In this document: one piece after another, positions 49,180 to 61,808 of the stretch
Layout of the letters: each line of letters opens with the position of its first letter
Numbering within the stretch: position 1 is the stretch's first letter
From: Diadophis punctatus similis
Taxonomy: Eukaryota; Chordata; Lepidosauria; Squamata; Dipsadidae
Reading direction: 5' to 3'
DNA: 64,000 nucleotides
Assembly: GCA_023053685.1 (NCBI GenBank)
Contig: JALIGW010000005.1
Coordinates: 28,136,501 to 28,200,500 of the forward strand
The notes under the pieces: generated by a model
Databases searched by the model: none
What the model saw: the letters and a program-made list of their open reading frames with translations, nothing else
What the model was told of the DNA's origin: nothing
Program-made: the position numbers and the translations under genes

Positions 49180-49262
49180 AGCCAGTTTGCTGTAGTGGTT
49201 AAAGCATCAAGCTAGAAAACAGAAGACCATGAATTCTGTTGAGTTAGCCACAAAGCCAATTT
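49180..49262 (+). mobile_element. tRNA-SINE head fragment
   Basis: Gagccagtttgctgtagtgg with ttaaagcatcaagctagaaa matches the heads at 31898 and 33646 but the body is lost after about 80 bp. Confidence 0.5.
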
Positions 49263-49705
49263 TCTTTCAGTCCTAAGAAGGAAGCAATAGTTAGCCACTT
49301 CTAAAATCTTTGCCAAAAAAATTGCAAGGACCTATTCAGACAGTTTGTGAAAATTGGACACAATTGAACGGAAGAAAAAAAAACATTATTACTTACCAAG
49401 TCATGATTCAACATCTGCAGGACCGGAGGTGGACAGAAATAAATGGGCCACAAAGAAGAAAGTCTTTGCAGCCCAATGACTATTAAGTGATTCAAGATCT
49501 TGTGGTACTACCAGAAATGAAAGCCAGGGGCCAAGATTCAACACATAACTGAGCAGAGGTATAATTACACAAAATAATCTCTAAGCCAATGACAAGCCCA
49601 AATCCAAGAATGAAACGAAGTAATTCTTCCAAGGTGATTTTTTTATTGTTTCATACCTATAAACAAAAACTGGCCAGACTGAAGACTTTACTGTCCACAT
49701 CTATA

Positions 49706-50552
49706 TACCGCATTTTTCGAAGGATAAGACGCACCTTAGTTTTGGGGGAGGAAAACAAGGAAAAAAGGCTTCTGTCTCCAAGCAATTTACCAAACAGCAA
49801 ACATGATATACACTGTTTGCTGTGTATTTCTGTGCATGTGTGCCTGACCCATAGAAATAGCAAAGAATTGGAGAAATGTACATTATGCCAGAAAGGTTTC
49901 TTAAATGTAGTCACACTAACTCCTCCCAATTATTTAAATAGATCTACTCCAAGGTAAGTCAGGATTTAACTCAGCTGCTTTATCTTAATACTAAACAAGA
50001 CACTGTTACATTTCAGACTGTACTTGTACAGAGCTGTTAAAATTAATTAAAATTTCTGGAAGTGTACATTATTCTCTATTATTTAAAAGAATATACAATA
50101 GCACTGGGCCTCTTCAGAGCAAGTATTTATTTTAAAAAGCTTCTTCATTTTGTTAAGTTGTCTAGAACAATAATAAAGCAGTCTTTAAAAAATAAGTCTA
50201 ATAATTTGAACATTCTACAGACATTTATAGTTATTCACTTACCCCCTTGCATCCAGTTCAGCAGAAAATAAAAATCTGCATGTCTCTCCCAGCTATTTGC
50301 CTCTTTGCAGCTAGTTTCAGTTTCATATTAGCACGTGGCAAATCAGCTGAGGGTCGGGAAGCTGCTAATGACTTGCTTGGCTTAACAGTCTCTTCCCTGT
50401 TTGCTGCAAGCAGGTAAGTTGCTGGAAGACAGAGGCCAAAGGGTGGGAGTGGATAGGTGGGTGGGGCTACATTTGGTGTATAAGACGCACCTAAGTTTTC
50501 ACCCTCTTTTGGGGGGTAAAAAGGTGCATCTTATACTCTGAAAAATACAGTA
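49706..50552. mobile_element. TA-flanked MITE, copy C, inverted to copy A
   Basis: It begins TA-ccgcatttttcgaaggata and ends ctctgaaaaatacag-TA. Internal sequence (for example caaatcagctgagggtcggg and tagacaacttaac complements) is the reverse complement of copy A at 25051-25928. Confidence 0.82.
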
Positions 50553-50767
50553 ATATACTCTGTGAACTTATGAAGGAAGGGCTGCCTTCATTCCTCTCAC
50601 ACATAATATCCGGACTGAGTTGCTTCTTACTCCTTTGGAATGTACCCCCTCCTTCTTCACTACATCATATAATGGCCAAAGTGAGTAAGCCCTCTAGGAT
50701 TGGACAGTCTTTTCATCAAGAAATCTAAATTGCCCCAAATGCAAAAAGGAACTTTCTAATCACTGTC

Positions 50768-50850
50768 CCAAAGGTGCTTTTTCAACAGGCAACTGGATTT
50801 TGTTTTAGGAAAAACAAAGTCCAGTTGCCTTTTGGAAAAGCACCTTTGGA
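50768..50850. repeat. Imperfect fold-back (Penelope-like repeat piece)
   Basis: Left arm ccaaaggtgctttttcaaca and right arm ggaaaagcacctttgg, with inner arms ggcaactggattttgttt and aaacaaagtccagttgcc, form a hairpin with a short loop near 50807. The wording resembles 46860-46940. Confidence 0.7.
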
Positions 50851-51967
50851 ACAATCATGACATGGATGGCGGAGAATCTCCATAGACATTTTTCTAATCG
50901 CTACTGTTTTTATGTCCCCCAAATAAATATTAGGACCATCACATGGTTGATGGGACCTCCCAGATGAAACGAGATACAGGGACACTATCTGGAGAGACAG
51001 CAAAATAGATTCTGTAGAGAATAAGAGATAAATGCAACAAATACGCAAGAACCATTGCTTAGCAAAGATGGTTGAAATTTGGGAAATCCTGGGAAGTAAG
51101 ATAATATTCAAAAGCGGCTTAGGTAGATTTCTCCTAAATCACAGGTATAAGAAGGAGGGTAGTCAAGCACAATTAAGATTCTGTTAGTATAACCTTTCTT
51201 AATAAAATATTATACTGTGGAGTTGATTTTCTCATCTGATTTACCTAGTGGGCCTGACAGATCTCCCATTGCAAATCTTTTCTGAAGAAGCTTCTATTAA
51301 TAGCAGATAGACACATATGGAGACCATACTGTACCTTTCTTTTTTGCCTCTGCTATTTGTAAGTTGATCATTGTTTATTTAGTTGTTGACCTTTATTAAT
51401 GTATTTAATAAATTTATTTATTAGGCCGTCTGACTCCCAAATGACTCTGGGTGGCTCACAATTAACGTCAACATATAAAAAGAATACAACAGACCAGAAC
51501 AGCAAAATACAAATACTGTACAAATCACATCAATGTAAAACAAAACGAAGCAGAACAAAAAGAAGCTGGCACAATTACCCTGTCCCCAAGGCCTGGAAAA
51601 ACAAGCAGGTCTTCCATAATTTTCTGAATAAAATAAGAGATACAAACATATATTTCGAACTTAATTTAATGACAGTTCAATTAATTATTTGCTAAAAGCC
51701 CTCTGTCTGAGCGGAGTGCACAGACCAGAGTCTTCTCATCTGAAAGATAATATGAAATAATGTTACTGGTTGTATTACCCAGTAAAATTGCGATAGACCC
51801 TGAAGCACCCAACTGCCAACTCCCTATCCTTTTCAATAATAAATATTGTGTAGGCTGGTTTTGTATCTGGGCTACAACTGAGCACAGTAAATTATGCAGA
51901 ACCCATCTAGATTACCATTAGCCAATATATCTCATAATCCTTTCTTTTCTTTTTTCTCCCCTTAAAT

Positions 51968-52073
51968 CAGGGGTCCCCAAACTTGGCAACTTTAAGACTT
52001 GTGGACTTCAACTTTCAGAATTCTGGGAGTTGAAGACCACAAGTCTTAAAGTTGCCAAGTTTGAAGACCTCTG
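51968..52073. mobile_element. Palindromic hAT-type MITE copy 7
   Basis: Starts CAGGGGTCCCCAAACTTGGC, ends GTTTGAAGACCTCTG. Perfect duplication ccttaaat (51960-51967, 52074-52081). Confidence 0.93.
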
Positions 52074-52436
52074 CCTTAAATAAACACAGATAACTTGGGT
52101 GTCATTATACTTTACCTTGTTATTATATTTCTTTGAGTTGGTTGGATTATGATTGCACTTATCTCAAATCAAATCCTAGTAGGACTACAAAAAGTATTAA
52201 GTTCACAAGTCAGGATAAACTGTTATAAAGGGTTATAGCTTTCAATAGTTCTTATATATTTATCTATAGTTATTTAGCTTAGCTATTAGTGGCATTCAGA
52301 CTTTGTAACAGGTTTTATAGGGGTTTTTTTTGGCTTTATATATATATATTTAATTCCATGCAAATATATATATAAAATAAAACAAATGCTACGTTATTAA
52401 TACAATGTTTTACTTTTTCTACCTTTATATTGAAAT

Positions 52437-52570
52437 GAGGTCAGTAAAATGAGGACCCAGATTGTTGGGGGCAACATGCTGACTCGGTAAACCATTTAGA
52501 GAGGGCTGTAAAGCACTGTGAAGCGGTATATAAGTCTAAGTGCTATTGCTGTTGCTATTGCTATGTTATT
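52437..52570 (+). mobile_element. 5'-truncated SINE with (GCTATT)n tail
   Basis: It carries only the 3' half (tgaggacccagattgttggg, ctgtaaagcactgtgaagcg) and the tail gctattgctgttgctattgc. Same family as 57386-57610. Confidence 0.8.
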
Positions 52571-53409
52571 TGCTTTGCACTGGTCTACAACCAAACTAAA
52601 AGTAGCAAGGAAGCAAATAAGTCTTAAAAGGATGTTTCCTACCTTATGATTGTAATATATTTTGGAACAAATTCAGCAGACATAATTATATTTAAATAAC
52701 ACGTGCCTGGGAATTCACTGCGGAAAGTTTATGACTTTCAAACACAAATGAAACCAAGTATGTAACTCAATAGTGGTAGTGCTGGGCTTTGATTGCACAA
52801 ACATGTCACACACGGATGATCTTCTAATTCTATGTCATGTGGGAGATTTGCGTATCCTTTTGAAAGAGCAACAACTTGTTTGTTTTTCCTCTATTTTGCT
52901 GCTGCAAAGATAGTCATCCATGGATTAAGCTTTGTGAAATAAATTATATTAAAAGAATGTGGACTGAAATCATTTGGACTCATTTCCCCTGTGACCCTGT
53001 AAAGTCCTGGAAGCTGTCAAGAGTTTAGGCATCCTCCTCTTTTCAGTTTCAGGTTCCCTTAACTAAGTTTTCTGCATATTTTCTGTGGTGGTATGAAGTG
53101 GGGGTGGGGGTGGGAGAAAAAGTACATTTCCATCCTCTTGATTGCTTCCATTGCAGTCAGTCCAAATCTTCAATGGCAGAAAATACATCACATATCATCC
53201 AACTCTAGGACAGCACTCAAGGAAAATATATTTCAGATTCCAAGATTTTAAGGGAAGAGATCCAAGAATAGCTAAATAATAATAACATTCAGTTATACTA
53301 AACCCTACTTCAACTAGTATGGAAACTGCTATTCAATAACATAGGTATTTCAAAATATGAAGAAGGTACTGTGAACTTTTGCTAGAATTGAAAACACTGG
53401 AGAACTGGT

Positions 53410-53970
53410 GAACTATTTTTTTTGTTCCAAGTGTGATGTCTAAGAAAAAGATGATTGTTTTTGACTGGATGGAAAGCTATAACTTGAGAGGGATAAAATT
53501 ATACACCACTGGTTACAGGAAATAGTGGACTCATCAGTAGAATATACGGCGGAACTTTTTCTACTGGGAATATTCAAAGGACAATATAGCCGAAGCATCA
53601 AATACCTAATCCTCCACATCACTACGGCGGCCAGAATTGTGTATGCACAAAACTGGAAGAATTCCAATATACCTAGGGACAGTTCGATAATCAAAAAAAT
53701 ATATGACTGTGCTGAAATGGACAAACTAACGATTGAACTCAGAGGACAAAAAAATTCAGATTACTACGACGTTTGGGAAAAATGGTACAACTGGACTAAT
53801 AATAGAAATTTGAAGAAACAGTGTGGGACGAGGACACAGGATTAGAAAATATGATAAAATAATGTATAAATTGTATAAATATAGTAGCGATATATATAGA
53901 TGGTGGCAGATCTGTCTACAAATATTGTAATATGTAAAATATGAAAATTAATAAAAAAAATAAAAAATAA
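53410..53970 (+). mobile_element. L1-type LINE 3' end with C-terminal ORF2 piece
   Basis: The frame 53525-53845 contains LILHITTAARIVYAQNWKNS and IIKKIYDCAEMDKLTIELRG, the conserved C-terminal block of vertebrate L1 ORF2, then Trp-rich WEKWYNWTNN. An A-rich tail (aataaaaaaaataaaaaat) ends it near 53968. It is 5'-truncated. Confidence 0.82.
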
Positions 53971-54071
53971 TATTATTATTTATGCTTTGTTTCTGTCTGT
54001 GATAAAATCAAGATTTAATTTCTTTTAGCCCACTTCCACCCAGAAACATCTTTCAAAGTGAACGCCTTAAC

Positions 54072-54187
54072 CAGGGGTGGGAAACGATGGCCCTTTTATG
54101 CCTTGTGGACTTCAACTCCTAGAATTGGCTCAGGAATTCTGGGAGTTGAAGTCCACAAGTCAAAGTTGCCATCAGTCCCCACCGCTG
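54072..54187. mobile_element. Palindromic hAT-type MITE copy 8 (diverged)
   Basis: Starts CAGGGGTGGGAAACGATGG and ends in caccgctg; core ggacttcaactcctagaatt / attctgggagttgaagtcc. Flanks ccttaac / ccttacac are similar but not exact. Confidence 0.75.
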
Positions 54188-54482
54188 CCTTACACCTCTG
54201 ACTAGACTAGAGTTTATTAATCAGGTGCCAATTCTTGTGACATACAGACTTTTCTTGGTGAAAGTTGTGAATTATAAATCTGTCCCTTATTTCCCAGTTT
54301 AAAATGCTTAAAATGTGAGCAAAGCCAGCAATACTGCTTTTGGAGTGAGATCACCAAGTCAACACATGCAAAATTCTGGAATGTGGCTGAAATGATTCCT
54401 TCTTTTCCAAAGCTTTCTCAGGACAGTTCAGAACGTCTGCTCCCAGTCTGAAGGATAAAACATAGGTCCATAACTACTAGGC

Positions 54483-54679
54483 CAGTGGTTCTTAACCTGG
54501 GTTCGATCGAACACCAGGGGTTCGGTGAGTCAGTCTCGTGGGTTTGGCGGAGGTCAAGACACACACCCGACTCATATGATTCGTGATGAATATTTTATTT
54601 TTCCAATTAAGAAGGGTTCAGTGAATGCGCATATGAAACTGGTGGGGGTCAGTACCTCCAACAAGGTTAAGAACCACTG
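54483..54679. mobile_element. hAT-type MITE (CAGTGGTTCTTAACC)
   Basis: The terminal inverted repeats CAGTGGTTCTTAACC and GGTTAAGAACCACTG are perfect over 15 bp. Perfect duplication tactaggc (54475-54482, 54680-54687). 197 bp, non-coding. Confidence 0.95.
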
Positions 54680-54836
54680 TACTAGGCAATCAGAGCTTCC
54701 CACAAACATCAAGGATTAGAAGACTTCACATACATCAAAACTGCTTACAGATGATACAAGTGCTTTTATTGCATGGGGTGATGCAATCAAGGAAGCAGAC
54801 TATAGACGTAAGTACATAAACCAGTTTCCACTACTG

Positions 54837-54948
54837 CAGAGGTGGGGAATGATGTCCCCTTTATGACTTGTGGACTTCAACTCCCTGAGGTAGCATACTG
54901 GGAGTTGAAGTCTACAAGTCATAAAAGTGCCATTGTTCCTCACCCCTA
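54837..54948. mobile_element. Palindromic hAT-type MITE copy 9 (diverged)
   Basis: Cagaggtggggaatgatg with ggacttcaactccctgagg and its inverse tgggagttgaagtctacaag; right end eroded just before the next hAT element. No clean duplication. Confidence 0.65.
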
Positions 54949-54958
54949 CCCTACAGTA

Positions 54959-55225
54959 TAGGGGCGGGTTCCTCTTACCTGCCTACTGGTGTGCTGCGCG
55001 CGCATCATCTCATTTCGCACGTGCGCACGCTCGCTAAGCGTGTGCGTCCCCTCGCGAGATTTTGCTTCCGCGTATGCGCAGGAAGCAAAAAAAGCCCCAA
55101 AATTCCAGAAAACAGATGGCGCCGCATGATGGACCGGCAAAGATGGCACTGGAGCCGTCGCGCGCAAATCGGTGAGTCCCTACCGGAACGGTGCACTGGA
55201 CCGCACCGGTAGGAACCCACCACTG
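54959..55225. mobile_element. hAT-type MITE (GTGGGTTCCTAC family)
   Basis: Left taggggcgggttcct and right aggaacccaccactg are inverted ends. Perfect duplication ctacagta (54951-54958, 55226-55233). The interior holds cgcgtatgcgca, one base off the NRF1-type palindrome. Confidence 0.9.
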
Positions 55226-56136
55226 CTACAGTATTAGTCAATGGTACTAGCTAGTGATTGACTCTAAACAAAGGATATTTTTATGAAAGCCAAAGAGGGT
55301 TTTCTTTTTTCTTTTTTAATGCCATGGAATCTATTTATTTATTAAACAGATTTATATAGCCACCCAATTCACACAAGGTGACTCCGGGTGATGTACAACA
55401 TAAACAAATCCACAGTTGAAAATCCAGAGTTTAATGCCCCCAAAACCCCACCCCCATCCCACAGTCGCAACAACACAATCAGACATATTTAGAGATGAGA
55501 TTAGAATTATCTTTGATCATCTCATTGACATTAAATTTGCATTTCCTCCTCTGTTCGTGGTGTGAACGTACTCCGAAACCAACCACAAGAACTTAATTTC
55601 CGCTAATTCAAGACATCTTTTAATAATAGGCCATACGTCTTTTTGAACTTTTCATGGGAAATAACTATAAACTTCAAAGCATGGGTTTGTTTACTGTTTT
55701 ACTTCAATTAATAAAAGTGAGGATATCCATGCATGATCACTAATAATAACAGTGCTAATTGAATTTTTCTTATTTTCTCAGTCATAAAAGTAGTGACCTG
55801 ACCAAGAACAACTCTGAGGTAATATATCAGGTGGAGACAATGAATGGAAAGAAACTGCAAAACGAATGATGAATGGATTACATTCCCCTTTTTGGGAAGA
55901 CCAAGAATGTTGTGATTAGATGGAACTGATGAGATCCTCAAAAAGATGACAGCGAGAAATCAAAAACAAACAGACATCGCAGTATATGAAATGATTTATG
56001 GAAAGGGTAGAAGTAGTTTGCAAGGACAGAACAGTGGACTGAATGGTGTTGCTATAAACTAGATATGGCTGCAGTTTCTGCACGTGTCGTGTCTTTAACA
56101 TTTTTTGCCTATTACTTTTTGGCTGCTTGACTGTTT

Positions 56137-56145
56137 TGTGTGTGT

Positions 56146-56180
<35 letters not shown>
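56137..56180. repeat. (TG)n dinucleotide array
   Basis: About 20 TG units with two TA interruptions. Confidence 0.95.
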
Positions 56181-56182
<2 letters not shown>

Positions 56183-57385
56183 CGTTAATTTGTATCCCAC
56201 CAAATCTAAAATCAATTCTAATTTATTCCATCCAGAAGAGCAATTAGATGTAAAAATCTTCAGTCATCTTTCTGACCTTATTTTAAATATATCTCTTGAT
56301 ATATTGAGTGGAACTCATAACTCAAGTGTTTAGTGGCATATCTAAATCTTAGTCCAACTTATTATGGGTATCATTATATAAACGATATTATATTTCTTGA
56401 TAAACTATTTGGAGTAATGCCAGCCATTCGTGCATTGTAACTGTTCCAATATTTAAATTTCTATAAACTTTCATCCGTGATCAGAAATAAAGCAGGGGAG
56501 GACTGCTGTTGTGTGGCAATCTGTAGGCTTATTTATATAAATAAATATACGGGTGAAATAGAGCAGAATAAAAAACTTGAAACAATGCAAAACAATATAC
56601 AAAGTTAAAATTCATCCCCCCAAACGGACACCTAAGCAATTACTTGGATTTTAAAACTTGGTAGAAGGGCAATTTTGACTGCTTTTCAACATGCTATGAG
56701 GAAGGGGTTGGGTGAAAGTTCCAAACGTGAATGCCCCAAAAGAAAAGATGCTTATGTTATTTATGCTGCTTATGTTGAAAGATGTGATCCATGACCTGCA
56801 AACAAGATTGCCGGGCTGGAAAAAGGGAGCCAAATTGCTGATCTCCATTTTCCTGGAATTGCTACTGAAATATAATCCTGCTATATTTCTCTCTGCCTAT
56901 CATACTGGAAATTGATTCCTTATTCTCTTGATCTCCCCTGATAGTCTTTCAAATTCCCAGTTTGGAGCATCCCACCAGGGATTTCTGGTACCTCCTTCTC
57001 ATCATAGCCACAGTCCAGCATTTCTCATACTCTTATGGGTCCCCTCTCAATTAGGGCTCATAGATTGAGGATGGACCTTCTTGTATTCTCATACTGATGG
57101 TGGGTTCCTTAAAAGGATTAAAATATTGTTCCCAATTGTTCCCCATCATTAATCAATCATAGCAGAAGACATAGAGAATCATGGTCAGCACAGATCTGCA
57201 ACAACTTCTCTACCTCTCCAAACAGAACTTTTACATGGCAACAGGCTTCAGCTGGAGCAGAAAGCAGTGGCTCGATCTGGGACACCATGCTGATTGCCAA
57301 CCCAATGAAAATGATGAACATTCTGCTCTTCTTAGCCTTTTCCTGGTCAAGGCCCAAACAGCAGTAGATGACAAGAAATGAGATA

Positions 57386-57610
57386 CATGGTGGCGCAGTG
57401 GTTAGAATGCAGTACTGCAGGCTAATTCTGATAACTGCCAGGGTTCGATTCTCACTGGCTCAAGGTTGACTCAGCCTTCCATCCTTCCAAGATTGGTAAA
57501 ATGAGAACCCAGATTGTTGGAGGCAACATGCTGATTCTGTAAACTGCTTAGAGGGCTGTAAATCACTGTGAAGCGGTATGTAAGTCTAAATGCTATTGCT
57601 ATTGCTATTA
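57386..57610 (+). mobile_element. tRNA-derived SINE with (GCTATT)n tail, full length
   Basis: The head tggtggcgcagtggttagaa (A box) and gggttcgattctc (B box) are followed by the body ccttccatccttccaagatt, agattgttggaggcaacatg and gaagcggtatgtaagtctaa, ending in gctattgctattgctatt. It is the best preserved of three copies in the window. Confidence 0.85.
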
Positions 57611-58736
57611 TATGTATGAGATTCATACATACGTCTCAGTAAAAAGATTTAATGCAAGGATAAAGGAGTTACAGAATATTGGACTCTATTTCCCATGTAT
57701 CAGAGAGAACATTAAGACAGAGTCTCCTGGAATGATTTGATCCTCTTTTTCAAAAATTCCTAAAGGTTGGAATAATGACTCACTTAGGAGATAAGGCTGG
57801 AATGTCCATCTGGTTCTTGTCTGCCATATTTGAGAAACATTTTTCTTCTTCCATATTCAACAGAATTCTATTACAGCCCAACTCTGTGTGACAAAAATTG
57901 CAGGGCATCTGACTCCTAGTAATGGGTGTAGAGGTTAACAGTGGACACCCTGAGTACCATTTCCCTCCCTTCAGTGGGGAAGGGAGCTTTCCTCTGGGCT
58001 TGGCAAGATATGCCAAAAAGCACAAGCCTATTGTTTTTAAAGTCGATCAAAGCAGTTTGATGTTGCCAGAGATCCTGCTGTTCAAACACCTCAAGCACTG
58101 TGACATCTATTCCCAAAGAGCCATGTAGAGAGATAGATTATCCCACAGTGCAGAATTTCAGTGATATATGTGTAAATGGAAGTAGAAACCCAACTGCTGA
58201 GAAAACATCCAGTTCGGAGACAGACTGTTCTGTTTCATCTAAAATTCCAGAAAAAAACTGTTTTTCTGCGTACACCTCTCTCTTATAGCAATTTACACAC
58301 ACCAGCACATATATGTATGCTCGCTCAACAATTTCTGTGAGAATAGCAAACCATATTAGCCCAGGCCATCCACTGTTGTTCTTAATGCACATGTTTCTCT
58401 GAAAAAGTAGCATATAAATAAAAATATGACAATCCAAATAGTAGGTTTGTACAAAATCTAATAGTATTTCAGGAACTCTCCCAGAACATGATAACCCATT
58501 CAATCTGGGAATAATACAGTAGTTTTCTGGAAGTTAATCCTCCAAGCCAGAAGCAGGAGACTTTGTGTATGCCTAATAATGCATCACCTAGTATTTTTGG
58601 ATTATTATTCACAGTAATGATATTAAAAAGTTTAAAAGTTCATTTTAAACTTTTATATATAGATTTCGCCCGATTTAGTAAAATTTACTATATTAAAAAG
58701 CAAAGCTGTTTTACTTTGTTATAAGAAAGAATCTCA

Positions 58737-58976
<240 letters not shown>

Positions 58977-59185
58977 TCATGCATGTACATGTTTTACAAT
59001 ACCCATTGTTTTCTGTATCATAAACTGACTGATGGGGATTTCTAGGACTGATTATAAAGATGTGCAACAGTTACTGGGCAACTGTAAACACTTCCTCCTC
59101 TTGTTCCAAAAATAAGCAGAACAGCCAGTTGCTGCACAGACAGCCATCTGTATTACAGGAAACAGCCATATGCAGAAAAACTGTG

Positions 59186-59187
<2 letters not shown>

Positions 59188-59241
<54 letters not shown>

Positions 59242-59256
59242 ATGTGTGTGTGTGTG
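59188..59256. repeat. (TG)n array, CA in gene orientation
   Basis: About 34 TG units with one CA break at 59241-59242. It ends some 320 nt upstream of the exon 2 acceptor. The Cys-Val frames through it are artefacts. Confidence 0.95.
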
Positions 59257-59828
59257 CACGCACATCTATTTGCCAGTCAAATTGGGAGCATCATCCAAAG
59301 TCTCGTGCCTCATCTATTGAGCAACGAAGAATCTCTTTCCCTGATAAAGCCCCTTATACAACATTGGTACCAAGGACAGACTGGGCTGCATAATTGTCAA
59401 CCAACCCCAGAGGCCTGTTTCTGCTTATCTACAGCTTCAAAAACATGATTGTAGAATGGACAATTAGTCTGAGCAATGATAAGCAGTAGTAACACAATCT
59501 GTGTACCTTGTTTCACTTCAGTATCATTTCTAAATTTCATCACCTCTTATAGGCATCATACAGACTATTGAGATTAATATGTTTGCCACTAACTGCCTTG
59601 TGCCCAAAGCAATGGTATTTGGCAAAGACAGTCTCTAGCATCATCTTTTCCACAGGACGTCTTTGCATCCCACATAGAGTTTCTAAGCATTCTTGGGAAA
59701 TAAAACCGGTGACTGGAAGCAGCTCAGTGTTAGAATTAATGCATATTTAAAAACAAAAGCATAATTTGCAGAACAATCCATGAATATCAGCTAGCAATCA
59801 AAAGACACAAAGAAATCCCTTTAATCTC

Positions 59829-60250
59829 ACAACAGATGGACAGATTCAAACATAGTTATAATTGGGAAACTGTGAGCATCGTAGACCAAGCTAAATCCAA
59901 AATTCTTGAAAGCTTGGTATTCAGACAAATCAGCCATCAATAGAGAAATAGAGAAAAACCACATTTACACACCATTCAAAGGAGACAATAAAAAAGGTAA
60001 GAATACTGGAACACATCCTCTGTAGCAGCTAACACCCAGCTAAGCAGGAATTAACATGAGAAATAACCAAGCAGAATACCCTAATCAAGGAATTACCAAT
60101 GACAAAACCATATCCCAACCAATACTGGCCGGGCAAGCTATTGTATATAAACAGGGAGCAAAGCAAACACCACTCTCAAAAGCACTAATGATGTTACAAA
60201 TTGGGTAATTAAACATCTACAATCAAGAGAGCATAGAGGACTCCTATAAA
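59829..60250 (+). mobile_element. Penelope-like element 3' relic
   Basis: The reading DRFKHSYNWETVSIVDQAKS followed by KILESLVF resembles the region near the GIY-YIG endonuclease of Penelope-like elements. A stop follows. Downstream, agcactaatgatgttac and gggtaattaaacatct (from gggtaatgaaacgtct) are the typical terminal-repeat words. Inactive. Assigned by motif memory only. Confidence 0.55.
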
Positions 60251-60544
60251 AGCAAAGTTACGGTATGGTAGCAGACAGCATTCCGGGGAATTGAAGGGAG
60301 TTGGGTGATGGAGGAAGAACAATTTAACTTGAATGCCTTTCTCTTAAAATGACTTTTGGGGATTAACACAAAGCACTATGGCAGCTATTCCATTACTGCA
60401 GGATTTTGTGTGTATATTCACAACATACTGTTAAAAAGTTTAAAATGCCAGAATTAACATATTTATCAGCTTCCAGCTTGAATTCAGCAAAAATCACACA
60501 CATGCTCAACGGCAATATGTCCCGTTAAAAATCTTCTCTGCTCG

Positions 60545-61040
60545 CAATAAATACCTTATTCCAACAGACTTGAACTATTGGGATTAGTCAATTTAGAACT
60601 ACATCGCCTTCGATCTTATCTAAATGTAGTTCATAAAATCATATACCACAATGTCCTTCCTGTCAATGATTACTTCAGTTTCAACCGCAACAATACACGA
60701 GCACGTAATAGATTCAAACTAAAGGTAAACCGCTCCAAACTCGACTGCAGAAAATACGACTTCAGCAACAGAGTGATCAATGCCTGGAATGCACTACCTG
60801 ACTCTGTGGTTTCTTCCCCAAACCCCCAAAACTTTAACCTTAGACTGTCTACAGTAGACCTCTCACCATTTCTAAGAGGTCTGTAAGGGGCGTACATAAG
60901 CGCACCACTATGCTTACCGTCCCTGTCTTACTGCCCTATTGTCCTCATTTATCTGTACTTCTTTGCTTATGTTATGTTTATACAAATACCTACTATCCTG
61001 TACATGTTTGACAAACAAATAAATAACATAAAATAAATAC
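60545..61040 (+). mobile_element. L2-type LINE 3' end with C-terminal ORF piece
   Basis: The 102-codon frame 60578-60886 reads LHRLRSYLNVVHKIIYHNVL and YDFSNRVINAWNALPDSVVS, the C-terminus typical of L2/CR1-group reverse transcriptase proteins. A 3' UTR (ttaccgtccctgtcttactg) follows, with an (AAATA)n-type tail near 61015-61040. 5'-truncated. Confidence 0.85.
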
Positions 61041-61676
61041 CAGGAAGAAGCAGTTGAGTTTCTCAATCAACACAACTATAGTCTCTCTGTGTGTGGGTGT
61101 GTATAGTATATAAGAGGAGGGGGGGAATTTCTGGTCCCATCCACTTAGATGATACATTCTTTCTTCAGTAGTTATTGGATGTTAAGTTTTCAAAAGAACA
61201 AAGTATTAGAACAACAAATGGTTGTTTCTTCTTGTTTATCCTTCAAGCAATGCCAAATTTAAAGTATTGCTAAAGGAAATAAAAGATTGTTAGGGCAGAT
61301 GGAATACCAATGAAATATCTTATCAAATACTTGGAGCAGAATTTCTCACCAAAGAGGAACTACCAGAGAGAAAACCCACATCTGCTTATCTGCAACCTGT
61401 AAGCAAGCCACTTCGGCTTGCCTTCAAAGATAAGTAGATTCACATGGAAGGACTAGATTGATATAGTTCTGTGGAAGAATTAAAGGTAAATAATACTTTA
61501 ATAGTAATAGTAACCTGTACGCCCAACCAAAAGACTGGCTCTAACATTATGCACCATATGAGGGTTGCTGAATAGTGTTCATCATTTAATGTTTAAATGA
61601 TGGTATACAGACCTGGTATATAGACAGCTAGACAAAGGTTTTCTGGACCACAGTTACCACTCCACCATCTAGGACA

Positions 61677-61808
61677 GAGGTGGGGAACTACAGCCCCTTT
61701 ATGACTTGTGGACTTTAATTCCCAGAATTCCTGAGCCAGCCATGCCAGCTCAAGAATTCTGGAAGTTGAAGTCCGTACGTCATAAAAGGGCCGTAGTTCC
61801 CCACCCCG
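61677..61808. mobile_element. Palindromic hAT-type MITE copy 10
   Basis: Starts CAGAGGTGGGGAACTAC, ends GTAGTTCCCCACCCCG with one terminal base lost. Perfect duplication atctagga (61669-61676, 61809-61816). Confidence 0.92.

Noticed and set aside
57157..57390. Minus-strand frame with KAKKSRMFIIFIGLAISMVS, hinting at a membrane protein or retropseudogene
   Set aside because: The hydrophobic stretch is suggestive, but I do not recognise a family. The opposite strand is equally open, and no exon borders fit. A protein search would decide; a clear match to a multi-pass membrane protein would revive it.
57780..58128. Overlapping plus and minus frames of 66-81 codons
   Set aside because: Both strands are open over the same stretch, with no motif, splice context or repeat identity that I can name.
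59052..59448. Frames rich in Cys-Val or Thr-His across the TG array
   Set aside because: Dinucleotide repeat translation. The same appears at 56137-56180.
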